This document shows, in pieces, positions 1 to 9,818 of a stretch of DNA of 64,000 nucleotides. Numbering within the stretch: position 1 is the first letter of the stretch; each line of letters begins with the position of its first letter. The translations under genes and the position numbers were made by a program. The notes beneath the pieces were generated by a model, which had not been told where the DNA came from, ran no database searches, and worked only from the letters and a program-made list of their open reading frames with translations. This stretch comes from Leishmania mexicana MHOM/GT/2001/U1103 (taxonomy: Eukaryota > Euglenozoa > Kinetoplastea > Trypanosomatida > Trypanosomatidae). Where the stretch lies: positions 496,001 through 560,000 of the forward strand of contig NC_018326.1 of assembly GCF_000234665.1 (NCBI RefSeq), in the 5' to 3' direction.

Positions 1-2145
1 TGCCAATCTTGCCTTCAAGTCCCGCGGTCGCCGCAACACGCGAAAGGTAAGATGGGCCGCGTTGAGGGTGCCCTTTGTGACCTTCATGCCACCGGCATTA
101 CCGGTGCGACCTGCCTGGGAAGCCTTGAAGGTCTGCAGGCACTCCGCCGTCGCCATGATGCGCGCCTTCTTCACCTTTGGCAGAGAGTCGACGAGCACCT
201 GCTTCAGCTCATCGATGCCGTGGTACAACACGTTGAACCGCAGCACGCGCACGTTGACCGGTACGTCGAGAGAGAAGGAGTCCTTGCAGTCGCCGAAGAG
301 CAGGACGCAGCCGGGCTGACCGGACGATCCCGTCAGGATCAAGTCCGAGTCCTTCAGCCCACCAACCTCGGTGACTCGGATGTCCAGCGAGACACCCTCG
401 AGTCGCGGCAACTCGTAGACTGTCTTTAGCAGCGCCTGCAGCATCCCGAACGTGGCGGCCTTACACGAGAGGATGAAGGCCTGGGTGCTGTACGCGCGCA
501 CGATATTGTTGTCCGGCTTCCGGCCGTGGATGAGACCCTGCCGCTCTTGGTTAAGAATCTGCAAGTAGTTCTCCCGGTTTCCCTCGACAGTGTACACGTC
601 ACGCATGAAGTAGCTGAACTTTTCGGCGTGCTTCTCGCTGCTCACCTGCATCATCACCGACCCTGGCTTCGGCGGCACACGAAAGCCGTGCAGCACGACC
701 GGCATCGACGGCCTCCCCTCGTCGAGCGTAGCGCCGTGGTCGTCGAGGATCCGCTTCACTGTACCGTAGACGGTGCCTGTGACAAACACCTGCCCGGGCT
801 TCACTGTGCCGCAGCGTACAACCGCCGCCACCTCGCTGACGCCCAAGTTGCGCGACTCGAGAACGTACAGCTCGGCGCGAGCCGGGGTGGGTGTCGCCAC
901 CTCGCACAGCTCCGCCTGCAGGTGCAGTGCCTCGAGCAGCTCAGGGATGCCGCGGCCATCTTTGGCGCAGATCTTGACGAGCTGCACGTCGCCACCATTC
1001 TCCTCCAGCTCCACGCCGTTCGCGGCCAGCTGGTCCTTCACATAGTCGCAGTCGGGCTGCCGGTCAATCTTTGTAACGGCGACCACCATCGGCGTGCCTT
1101 TGCGCTGCGCCAACTCGATCACCTCACGCGTCTGTGGCTGCACCCCGTCCACGGCGGAGACGATGAGGACGATCAAGTCGTTTGTCGTAGCGCCGACCTC
1201 TCGCATCGCTGTGAAGGCAGCGTGGCCGGGTGTGTCGATGAAGGTGATGATGTGTCCGTCTGGCGTCTTCACCTGAAAGGCGCCAACGTTCTGTGTGATG
1301 CCGCCCGCCTCTCCCGCCACCACGTTCGTGTGGCGCAGGTGATCCAGCAGCGTCGTCTTGCCATGGTCGACGTGGCCCATGATGGACACGATCGGTGGCC
1401 GGGGCAAGTATTCGATCTTCGACGCCGTGTGCTTGATGTCATATTCACGAATCATCCCAGCACGGTGCAGGCCCGTTGCGACGCTCATTGGGTCGTGCAG
1501 GTTGGACGGTGTCGTGAAGTACTCGCGGAGGGGATGGTCCTCGAGCGCCTTGGCTTGGTCCATCCCTGGCTTCTGCCGCGTCCGCTGCAGCGGCTGCCGT
1601 TTCATCTTCTCCCGCCGCCGCACAAACTTCGACGCGCGCGGGTCGTCGCTGCCGACCCAGAGCGGGCCGGACCGGGTCGGGATGTAGATGGCATCTTTCG
1701 CGAACTCCACCCAGTCGAACACCTCGCCAAGCCCCATCTCGCGTCGGTCCTTCTGGATGGTTGCCTTTACAAAGTGCGGCATCGTCTCCGGGTTTAGCCG
1801 ACGCATGTTGCCCTCCGACGAGAAGCGCGGATCCACCTGGCCGTCCTGCCACTGCAGTGATGGTCGCACGCGGCTGCTCTGCGACTGGTAGCGGAGAGCC
1901 GTGCGCATCGCAGACGCCGCCATTGCTGCCGACGTCATGCTGCTACTGCGGCTACCACTGCCGCTGTTGCGCGAAAGGCGGTACTTCACGAATGAGGGCA
2001 GCCCCGATGGCGCGACCGAGATCAGTCGAGAACGCACCAGTCGCCCAGCAGTGTTGCCCTCAACGGCCGCAACGGCTGCCGGTAGGTGATACACGGCGAC
2101 CACCCCGCCCGTGAACTGATGGTAAAGGGGGGAGCTGCGCCACAT
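1..2145 (-). CDS. Mitochondrial (bacterial-type) translation initiation factor 2, partial
   Basis: Translational GTPase expected to bring initiator tRNA to the mitochondrial ribosome. The gene runs off the left edge, so 715 codons are present and the C terminus is missing. An N-terminal region of about 240 residues, basic and low-complexity at the start, fits a mitochondrial targeting extension. The GTPase domain follows: G1 GHVDHGKT at residues 257-264, a GGITQNVGAF switch region at 281-290, G3 DTPGHAAF at 304-311 and a G4-like TKID at 358-361 (most IF2 proteins have NKxD). Downstream beta-barrel and IF2 domains are readable to the edge. The start at 2145 is the first Met of the conserved frame; pyrimidine-rich sequence with AG lies just upstream. 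The family (infB/mtIF2) is clear; mitochondrial location is inferred from the extension and from eukaryotic context. Confidence 0.93.
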   Translation of the reverse strand, partial: MWRSSPLYHQFTGGVVAVYHLPAAVAAVEGNTAGRLVRSRLISVAPSGLPSFVKYRLSRNSGSGSRSSSMTSAAMAASAMRTALRYQSQSSRVRPSLQWQDGQVDPRFSSEGNMRRLNPETMPHFVKATIQKDRREMGLGEVFDWVEFAKDAIYIPTRSGPLWVGSDDPRASKFVRRREKMKRQPLQRTRQKPGMDQAKALEDHPLREYFTTPSNLHDPMSVATGLHRAGMIREYDIKHTASKIEYLPRPPIVSIMGHVDHGKTTLLDHLRHTNVVAGEAGGITQNVGAFQVKTPDGHIITFIDTPGHAAFTAMREVGATTNDLIVLIVSAVDGVQPQTREVIELAQRKGTPMVVAVTKIDRQPDCDYVKDQLAANGVELEENGGDVQLVKICAKDGRGIPELLEALHLQAELCEVATPTPARAELYVLESRNLGVSEVAAVVRCGTVKPGQVFVTGTVYGTVKRILDDHGATLDEGRPSMPVVLHGFRVPPKPGSVMMQVSSEKHAEKFSYFMRDVYTVEGNRENYLQILNQERQGLIHGRKPDNNIVRAYSTQAFILSCKAATFGMLQALLKTVYELPRLEGVSLDIRVTEVGGLKDSDLILTGSSGQPGCVLLFGDCKDSFSLDVPVNVRVLRFNVLYHGIDELKQVLVDSLPKVKKARIMATAECLQTFKASQAGRTGNAGGMKVTKGTLNAAHLTFRVLRRPRDLKARLA

Positions 2146-4043
2146 TAGGACGCGACTAGTGGAAGAGAAGGAGAGCTGGAGAGAGGGCGGGTGCGAGACG
2201 TCGCCGGCGGTGTGTTTGAACTACGCAGCAGCGTCCAGATCACCTCCCGTCTCTCTCCCTCTGTGATGAATGTGTGTGTGTGTGTGTGTGTGATGAGTGG
2301 GTGAAGAGCCCAACGCAGTCGTCAACGGAGATGTGCTCTGTGAAGAAAAGGCGAGGTGTGGCTGTGTATGTGAGCGAGGGTCGGAAAGGCGCGGAAACCA
2401 CAAGAAACAAAGCAGCCGATGATGCCCCTCCCCGTCCCCGTCGCACGCGGCCGTGAAGGAGAACGCGATGAAACACCTCTACACAGCGGACAGTCGCACG
2501 CACACACAGGGTGAGAGCGGAGAGGGAGGTAGGGGCTCACACACACACGCGCAAACGGCGAAGCCGGAAGGCAGTGTGTGGACAAAGCACCTCAGTCGTC
2601 GAGTAGGCACAGAGGAAGACCAACAGAGGGCGGAGGGGAAGGGGAAGGCATGCGCGCTGCTGCTGCTGCTGCTGCTGTTAAATGCCGTCTTCGTTTTCTG
2701 GCTTCTCTTCTTCACTTTTCGTTTTGTTGTTTGATGTGCGCATGTGTTTGTGCCGCCCCCGGCATGTGCCACCGTGATCATGGTGGTGGTGGTCGTGGTG
2801 GTGGTGCGTGCAAAGAGCAGCGCCGACGGACGTGTGTGGGTGTCAAGAGGGCAAGAAAAGGGAAGCGACGGAGGGGATAGAAAGAGCGTTGGATGAGATC
2901 TCCGCTGGAGTGGTACACGTCACAGGAAGCTGGAGAGCTGGGTGCGCCGGACACGTGGGCGTAAGGCACCCTTGTCCGCCGCGCCGCGACACAAACGCCC
3001 GACATGCATCGAAGCAGACGATCGGTCGCACACGTTTTGAAAAAACATTTGCCACCGCGACGTTCAAGTCCGTCTGTCGGTCTACACGTGTCTGCGTGTC
3101 TCTCTCCGTCACTTCTCCTCGAACACCTTCGCACCTTTAGGCTTCCACTGACTTTGGTGCGCCCACAGTCTTCTCGTCGATCACAGCTCCGTATCTGTGC
3201 GCGTGTGTGCCCGTCCGTCAGCAAAGATATGTGAGGCGAAAAAAGCAAAGGGCGGATGCGGCGGGGTGGCCCGTGAGGTGAGAACCTCATTGGGAAGAGG
3301 TCCACATTCGCGTGCCGGAGAGAGCGCGGGCGCCGGAAGCGCCACCAACGATCACGGACCGATGCCACAGTATGGACGTCCACACCGGTCCCCCTCCCCT
3401 CCTCCCTCCCCAGGACCTCCTCTCCGTGTCCCCAAGCTGCATCCGCTTAGTTAATCCCCTTAACTTCCCGTCCACGCGCGGTCTCTTCTCTCCACACGCC
3501 TCTCCCCCTCTACCCCCGCACGGCCACGGCCCCGCCACAGACACCATCGCGTGGTGCAAAGCAGCCGCACACACACGCACACACGAGCACTGCAGCAGAT
3601 GCGCCGACGCAGCCACCGCACCGCGCGCATCGCCCCACAGCCGCTCCCCCCACCAGGAGACAGCCATGGCCGAGGAGGAGGAGGAGGGGGATACGCTCGA
3701 GTCACGCTGACACCCTGCCCCTCACATGCGCCGTGCAAGCGTGCTCGCGGTCGCGGGCGTCGCCGACGCAACACCGTCCAGGACGTCGCCGCCGACATCG
3801 CCAGTGATGCATTCCCCTCGCCTCCCCCACGGCACGGGTGCCTGGCCCTGTCCCCACCGTACGCGGGGCCGGCAGCGGCAGGGATAAGGGGGGCTGCGTG
3901 GCCTCCGCACACAGAGTGGGAGGGGTGCTGGACCCTGTGGTGCCGCGCGCTGAGGCGTGCGTCCGGCCGTCGTCAGGGAGGGTGAAGTAAAACACGAATA
4001 AAGCGGGAGGGCGCATGCGTGGATGCGATGCGGCTGAGCGGCA
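2146..4043. other. Spacer between IF2 and WD40 genes
   Basis: No convincing gene. It holds the 5' leader of IF2 and the 3' untranslated region of the WD40 gene. Visible are a TG run at about 2272-2292, a GCT triplet run at 2656-2676, GTG-rich sequence at about 2778-2812, and interspersed repeat copy A from 3488. Open frames here are proline/serine/histidine-rich artefacts of simple sequence. Confidence 0.7.
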
Positions 4044-4085
4044 TCATGGCGAGCCACCAATCCGCTCCGTCGAAAACGGCAGGCG
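3488..4085. repeat. Interspersed repeat, copy A (SIDER2/RAG-like)
   Basis: A 598-bp element repeated almost perfectly at 16254-16797 and 24005-24603 in the same orientation. By eye, copy A differs from B at two bases over their shared 0.54 kb, and from C by three substitutions and one inserted base. Its high-coordinate end overlaps the last 13 codons and stop of the WD40 gene (4044-4085). Size (about 0.55 kb) and 3'-UTR location match Leishmania SIDER2 retroposons and the repeats known to mediate gene amplification in this genus. I did not verify the SIDER signature, so the family name is tentative while the repeat itself is certain. Confidence 0.85.
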
Positions 4086-5399
4086 CCACACACGAAGTTC
4101 TCCGCGGTCGGTGCCGGTGGCAAGCAAGTTGCGCGAGGGTGACACCGCCGATGACATGACGAGACCCTCGTGCAGCTTTACCTGCCGTATGGGGTCCGTT
4201 GTGGCAAGGTCCCACTCGATGGCCGTGCTGTCGTCCGACACAGTCAGCAGCTTCCCCTCGCTCGTGAATTCAAGTCCGCGCACGTAGTCCTGATGGCCCA
4301 CGAACGCGCGGGCTCCGGTGCCGAACTCGCCGACGCGCAGCGCGAAGTCGACACCAAAGACGCACTCAGAACACGCGGCGAGCAGCCAGCAGCCGGTCCC
4401 AGCAGCCTCGGAGATGTCTGTAGCCCTTCGCGGCTGTCGTGCCCCGGCGCTGCTACCAGCGTCGCTCCCCGCCTCGGCGTCCTCGTCATCGTCCCCGCCG
4501 TGTGCTTGCTGATACGAGCGAGGAAAGCCTGTGGAGGCGGCAGCCGCGTCTGCGCATTCCTCTGCGCCACCGGCAGCGCCAGCCGGGCCCCTGCTGCTGC
4601 TGCTCTCCGGGTCCTCGCCAGCTGCCCGGCTCTCCACCGGCACCATGAGCCCGCTGGGCACCACCACGACATGGTTCACGGGGTTCTCAAACTCGTCAAG
4701 AGTGGCGAGCAGCCGGTCCTCCATTAACCCTACTGACGTGTTGGTCATCTGCTGCGCGTGCCGTAACGACCACGACCGCAGCGCGCAATCCTCCGAGGCG
4801 GTGATAAGGATCGATGTAGAGTGTGGTGCGAGCACGATATCATTCACAGTGCTCGTCGATACACGAAACTTGTCCACAAGCGTGCCGACCTGCGGGACAG
4901 GAACAGCGCCAGCGACAGTCGCTCTCTCGGAGCCGCTGTCGGGCAGTGCAAGTGCGTGGACGTACACGTGACCGTCATCGCAGGCGCTCACTACACTCCA
5001 GCCGCCGCTGCTGCTGGCACCAGTGCCTCCGCAGCCGTTCGACGTGACTGGCAGCCACAGCATCTTGTTCACACCTTCTTGAAAGCCGGATACCGTGCCG
5101 ACGACTCGATCTGGCCGGCGCAGATCCCAGCAACCGATGCTTCGATCGTCGGACGCCGTCAGCAACGTGTACGCATTGGATGGGTGAAAAAGTGCATGGT
5201 TCACAGGACCGACGTGGTGACCGGTGAGGTGCACGGCCCGCTGTGACGCCCCGGGGCCGGCTCGCAGGTCCCACAGCGCCGTCGTGTCATCGCCAGAAGT
5301 GGAGCAAAGTAGACCGCCCTCGCCAGTCGTGACGACGTGGGGCGAAAACATGAGAGAGGTCACCACCTCTGTGTGTGCATGGCTAATCTGGGTAAACAT
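4044..5399 (-). CDS. WD40-repeat beta-propeller protein
   Basis: A 451-residue protein with WD40 units: SGDDTTALWDL (35-45), ASDDRSIGCWDLR (82-94), a unit reading SACDDGHVYVHAL, ASEDCALRSWSLR, and near the C terminus SDDSTAIEWDL and TGTDRGELRVWRL. Between the fourth and later units lies an acidic, low-complexity loop rich in S, G, A, D and E that interrupts the propeller. WD40 propellers are scaffolds; nothing here identifies the partner or complex. The start at 5399 sits in a good context (gcggccATG) below a long pyrimidine tract. A longer upstream open frame reads leader sequence and was not used. The last 13 codons and stop lie inside interspersed repeat copy A, so the C terminus may be repeat-derived or may have been copied with it. 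Confidence 0.85.
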   Translation of the reverse strand: MFTQISHAHTEVVTSLMFSPHVVTTGEGGLLCSTSGDDTTALWDLRAGPGASQRAVHLTGHHVGPVNHALFHPSNAYTLLTASDDRSIGCWDLRRPDRVVGTVSGFQEGVNKMLWLPVTSNGCGGTGASSSGGWSVVSACDDGHVYVHALALPDSGSERATVAGAVPVPQVGTLVDKFRVSTSTVNDIVLAPHSTSILITASEDCALRSWSLRHAQQMTNTSVGLMEDRLLATLDEFENPVNHVVVVPSGLMVPVESRAAGEDPESSSSRGPAGAAGGAEECADAAAASTGFPRSYQQAHGGDDDEDAEAGSDAGSSAGARQPRRATDISEAAGTGCWLLAACSECVFGVDFALRVGEFGTGARAFVGHQDYVRGLEFTSEGKLLTVSDDSTAIEWDLATTDPIRQVKLHEGLVMSSAVSPSRNLLATGTDRGELRVWRLPFSTERIGGSP

Positions 5400-6560
5400 G
5401 GCCGCCGTTCGCTTCAGCTCCGGATGAGAGGCGAGAAGGAGTGTCGTGGAGGGGAGAGAGATGCTCGAGAGGAGGCGCAAGGCTCCTCGCGCGCGCTTCC
5501 TTTGCCGGAGGCAGACGAGCGATATGATGGGGGTGCGCGTAGTCAACGTGTAATCCTGTATCTTCGCGCGTGCATGTATGTATATATATATATGTGTCTG
5601 TGTGTGCGGCTGTCTGCACTGCTCGTGGCTCGCGCCCCCTGTACAAACCTGCTGCCGCGTTGGTGCAGTGGACACCTTCGCTTGACATAGAGGAGACACG
5701 CGATTCAAGGGACAAGGAGCAGGACAGTGGTGTGAGAGCAGAGAAATGATGATGAACAACATCAGCGACACGTTCCCCTCCCCCCTCCGCTTCTCTCCCA
5801 CTTATGGGCGAGTGCGCGGGCAAGGTGCATCTCTCCACGCGCGTGCACGCATGCATAGCATCACAGAAGGCACACTCGTTGGTGCCTGAGGGCCGCTCGC
5901 GTCGTTCAGCATGCGCACAAGAAAGTGCGCTCTCGAGTAGTCACAGCAAGCATGCAGCGGCGACGGAAGAACATGATCCATCAGCGGCGGTTGTGTGTGT
6001 GTATGTGGGTGTGCGTGCCCTCTCACATGCTGATGCACCTCCCCCCCACCCCCCGCCCGCCTTTTCTCTCCCCCTCTCCTTTCGTTCGCCTGTTTTTCAT
6101 ATAGGTGCAACTTACGCGGTAGCAGTGGTAGCAGCAGAAGAAATCATGTGCAATGCTCACGTGGCACTGGCTGAGCGCGAGCCCAAGAGGACGAGCAGCA
6201 CAAGCCGACGTCAGCAGACAGCATGCCCGCCTCCCCCCACTCCTCCATGCCCAACACGATGGGTCTGTCTCAGCGCGCCTTTGGACAACGTGTATACGAG
6301 AGTAAGGCCTGTGGAGGGGAGGAAGGGCGTGCGTGAATCAGTCGCAGTGGAAAGGCGAAAGAGGTGAGGGCAGCATCATGTCCGTCAGCGCTGCCGCAGC
6401 ACACAGTGTGACACTATAGCCGTACGATTCGCGGTAGGTCCCGTCGGGACTGGCCGTCCCTTCACTACCGCCGAGACAGACTTGAGCATGCATGCTTGCT
6501 GGTGCCGTGAGACCGTGAGACTGGGCCCCGGCCTCTTGTCCTCCATGTGGCAACCAGACT
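5400..6560. other. Spacer between WD40 gene and 1085-residue gene
   Basis: No gene seen. It contains a TA/TG microsatellite at about 5577-5600, purine-rich sequence that is pyrimidine-rich on the coding strand (candidate splice-acceptor tracts for the WD40 gene), and C-rich sequence at about 6038-6062. Confidence 0.6.
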
Positions 6561-9500
6561 CTAGAGCTGATCCTCCTCCATCATGAGGAGGAGCAGCCCG
6601 CGCAGTGCGTCGTGCGTCTCGTGCACGGCGGCGATGCTCTGCGAGATGAGATTCATGTAACGCAGCACACGCCGACTGCGCTCCTTGCGGGACTCCCGGC
6701 AGTAGAGCAGTGGGCACGTGGCTTGGCTGCTACTGATACTGGAGCGGCCGCGGTTCTTGTCGCGATGGTCTACTGCCACTCCTGCAGTGTGGTAGCGCGA
6801 AGTCCCATCCACGCATTCAGCCGGCGGCGCTACCTCGTGCACGACGAGCTGTGTCCGCGACAGCTGTGTGCCCCGGCGGTGCTCTGCATCGCGTTGCGCT
6901 TCGCGACTGCCAGCCTCCGTGCTAGGCCCCCTGATGAGACCTCCAGCCACCTTGGCCGCATCGCCGTCCAGTGCCGCGGCAGCCGCCCCCTCTTCCACGG
7001 CTGCGTAGGCAGCCGCCGCCTCCTCCTCCGCGGCGGGCGTGAACGCGCTCACCATCGCGCCTGGCTTTGCATCCGAAGCGGCACTGCGCAGAGGCAGCGG
7101 TCCTTGGACAAGCCCCAGTGCATCTGCGTCACGGACGGAGACGGTGACACGCGACGGCAGCGAGACAGCAGAGCACGCCTCCGGCTTCGGTGGCGTCGTG
7201 AGACACGCTGCAGCGGGATTTCCACAAGCGGCAGCACTCCTTGTGGCCTCCACGCTTTTGTCCTCTGCCGCATCGATACTGTTGTCTGAGGGGTGCGCGG
7301 CAGCGGCAGTGCTCACCTTGGCCCTCGTCTTTCCTGTCCCCAGAGCGCCTACAGTCGGGGAGCGACGGCGCTTTTGGGCAGTCGCGCGCGTGGCTGCGGC
7401 AGCGCTGATATTGTCACTCGGCCTCGCTGGTAACGACAGCAGTGGTGATGGGGCGGCCTTGACGGGCAGCGGAGGCGCCGTCGCGCCATCCACTGACTTG
7501 TCGGGTGCGTCGGTGAAGACCAGATTAGGAGCAGCAGCAGCGGCACCCGTGGCCAAGGCGGTGCGGGTGGCAGCTCTCCGAGCCGGTGCGCGTCTACACC
7601 GCTGAGGTGCGGAGAGTCCCCTCACAGAACCCGCGGCGGTGGCTGTCTGCACTTTGCGGCGCTGCCGCGTCGGTTTCCGCACGGTTTCCTCTACTGGGAA
7701 CAACTCTCGCAGGTACGCCACCACGTCAGCTGCACCGCTGTTGCGTGCGTACGGTAGCGACGGCTTGAGCGGCACCGTACCCGCGCCGTCACCGCGGAAC
7801 TGCACAGTACGCCGCGACGGTTCAATGACGCCCTCTGCAGCACTACCCGGCTCGTGGACGGCGCCGGGCACCCCCAGCATATCTCCAAGCTTGAGCGACG
7901 ACGCAGCGCCAGAGGAGCGTGAAGACTGCCGGGTGGGCGTGGCCGTCGGCGCGGTGCAGGCACCGTCTCTGAATCCACCCTTGCCAGCATTCGAAAAGAC
8001 GTGGGTGGTCGTGTTTGCGCGCAGAGCTGTCCACTGGGTCTCAGGCCCGCCCCAGCCATCACCGGCACGCTTCACCCCGCGGGCACCGCAGACAGCAGAG
8101 CCAGAGGCGGCCGCCGCTTTATCGGCGCCGTCGCGCACCTCTTCCGTTGCTGGTGAAGGCATCGCGTGGCCCTCCTGTGTTTCGGCGCAGTCATCGCACG
8201 CGTCATATGTCGCGAGTCGTGGCAGCTCGGCCGCAGCCGTGAAGGAGACTTCAGAAGCACATAGGTGCGCGCCGCCGCCACCGCTGCGGAGAACTCGAGC
8301 CAAGCACTGCCCTTGCACGTGAGCTGCCATATCCATCGGACGCTGATTAGATCGCCGATTCTTCACCACAGGACCGCCGTCTGCTGCAGCCGCAGCATGC
8401 ACCCCATCCTCCTCGCACTGCGGCTTCACTGCAGCCGCGGAGGAGATCTGTTGCCGATGCGGGTGGCACAACTCATGCGCCTCTGATATGGACTTTAATG
8501 ATGGGCACACCGAAGGGGCTGCAGGCGAGGCGACAATGGGCAGCTGCTGTTGATGCGTGCATCGAGACGCCTGCTGCTGACCCGCGCCCCGCACCGCCGT
8601 CATGACCGCCGCTACGGTCGGTCGACGGCGATGGAGAGGTTCGCCGCGGCTGCCACGATAGTGTTCCGGGAGTTCTGCCTCCTCCATGAACTCTGCCAGT
8701 GCCTCTCCCACACCCTCCAGCGTGTTGGCGAGCCGTGATGGGGTCGCCTGCCGCGACTGCTGGTGCTTCGGTGATGGAAGCCATCGATCGACCTGCGCGG
8801 CAGCCCCTGTGGTGGCGGTGGCGGTGATGGCGAGCGCGTCAGCCACACGAGAGGTTTGGCTCGCGGTGCCCCCTCCATCTTTTTCCTCGCCACCCGCTAG
8901 CGCCGCAGCACTACCGGAGAGGAATTGCACAGCATCACCGTGCCCCTCTGCCTCAGCCACCCCTGTTGCACTGCCGTCGCTGTCGCCACCCAGCAGCTCA
9001 GCTACCGTTTCTGGCACGCGAAGTGCGGCATCCTTGGCAGCCACGGTGGTGCATCGCGCTTCGGAGTGCTTGGCAGACGCGCATCCTCTTCTCTCCTCAG
9101 CATCGTCACCAGTGCAAGACGGTGTGCGGTGAGCCGTGTCCCTCTCGCCTCGCCCCTGCCGCTGGCGCCGATAGTGCCGGTGGCCGCACACCGGCGCCGC
9201 CTTCTTACCGCCCGCCAAATCGATCTCTGCAACCCCCTCTTGAGAGCTCGCCGATGAGGTTGACATCGTCCGCGGCGAGGTTGCCGCATCCATTGGCACG
9301 CTTGCCGCGGGGTCCACCAGCGGCACCCCGTACACCGGCAGCGGCTCCGTCACGGAGATGCGCGACGCGGATCTGATCCGCCGGCTTGCCGCGATAAGAG
9401 GCGCGATAGACCGCATAAAAGCAGCCATGTCTTCAAGGCTCAGCTGCACAAGCAGCACGACTGTCGAGGCCGTTGTCTGACCAGAGACGGCGCCTGCCTC

Positions 9501-9818
9501 AGCCCTGTTGCCTTTGTGCACGTTGGTCTGCACACCCTCGTACTCGTCCAGCTGCGTCTCAAAAGTGTTCTGTTCTGCCCATCGTCGCACGACTCCGCGC
9601 GGCAGCGTCAGCCGCATCACCCCTTGCGCCCGCACAATGCGGAAGTGCTCCAGCACATCGTACTCCATGCGCAGTGGGGATGTGCTGTTGCCGTCTGCAT
9701 CGGAGGCGGTCAGCTCAGCGTAGGTGTCGTAGAAGCTGATCTCGCCAGAGGTGAACTGCGCGGCGGAGACGACGCACTGCACGAGCGAGTACGTCGAGAG
9801 CGATGGCGACATCAGCAT
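6561..9818 (-). CDS. Hypothetical conserved protein with long disordered middle
   Basis: A 1085-residue protein I do not recognise. Residues 1 to about 160 look folded, with alternating hydrophobic strands (for example FTSGEISFYDTYAEL and GVMRLTLPRGVVRRW) and then a helix (LEDMAAFMRSIAPLI). A PH-like beta-barrel is possible but unproven. The next roughly 850 residues are low-complexity (A, S, G, T, R, P) with basic patches such as KPTRQRRKV, typical of disordered trypanosomatid linkers. The last 50 residues are again helical (RVLRYMNLISQSIAAVHETHDALRGLL). A folded head, disordered linker and helical tail suggest an adaptor or nuclear scaffold, but no function is assigned. A second Met two codons downstream is an equally possible start. 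Confidence 0.75.
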   Translation of the reverse strand: MLMSPSLSTYSLVQCVVSAAQFTSGEISFYDTYAELTASDADGNSTSPLRMEYDVLEHFRIVRAQGVMRLTLPRGVVRRWAEQNTFETQLDEYEGVQTNVHKGNRAEAGAVSGQTTASTVVLLVQLSLEDMAAFMRSIAPLIAASRRIRSASRISVTEPLPVYGVPLVDPAASVPMDAATSPRTMSTSSASSQEGVAEIDLAGGKKAAPVCGHRHYRRQRQGRGERDTAHRTPSCTGDDAEERRGCASAKHSEARCTTVAAKDAALRVPETVAELLGGDSDGSATGVAEAEGHGDAVQFLSGSAAALAGGEEKDGGGTASQTSRVADALAITATATTGAAAQVDRWLPSPKHQQSRQATPSRLANTLEGVGEALAEFMEEAELPEHYRGSRGEPLHRRRPTVAAVMTAVRGAGQQQASRCTHQQQLPIVASPAAPSVCPSLKSISEAHELCHPHRQQISSAAAVKPQCEEDGVHAAAAADGGPVVKNRRSNQRPMDMAAHVQGQCLARVLRSGGGGAHLCASEVSFTAAAELPRLATYDACDDCAETQEGHAMPSPATEEVRDGADKAAAASGSAVCGARGVKRAGDGWGGPETQWTALRANTTTHVFSNAGKGGFRDGACTAPTATPTRQSSRSSGAASSLKLGDMLGVPGAVHEPGSAAEGVIEPSRRTVQFRGDGAGTVPLKPSLPYARNSGAADVVAYLRELFPVEETVRKPTRQRRKVQTATAAGSVRGLSAPQRCRRAPARRAATRTALATGAAAAAPNLVFTDAPDKSVDGATAPPLPVKAAPSPLLSLPARPSDNISAAAATRATAQKRRRSPTVGALGTGKTRAKVSTAAAAHPSDNSIDAAEDKSVEATRSAAACGNPAAACLTTPPKPEACSAVSLPSRVTVSVRDADALGLVQGPLPLRSAASDAKPGAMVSAFTPAAEEEAAAAYAAVEEGAAAAALDGDAAKVAGGLIRGPSTEAGSREAQRDAEHRRGTQLSRTQLVVHEVAPPAECVDGTSRYHTAGVAVDHRDKNRGRSSISSSQATCPLLYCRESRKERSRRVLRYMNLISQSIAAVHETHDALRGLLLLMMEEDQL

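Noticed and set aside
526..1797. Plus-strand open frame of 423 codons
   Set aside because: It is the antisense of the IF2 GTPase domain and has no motif of its own.
4044..5801. Longer 585-codon form of the WD40 gene
   Set aside because: The extra 134 codons read a TA/TG microsatellite and pyrimidine tract. The propeller begins right after the Met at 5399.
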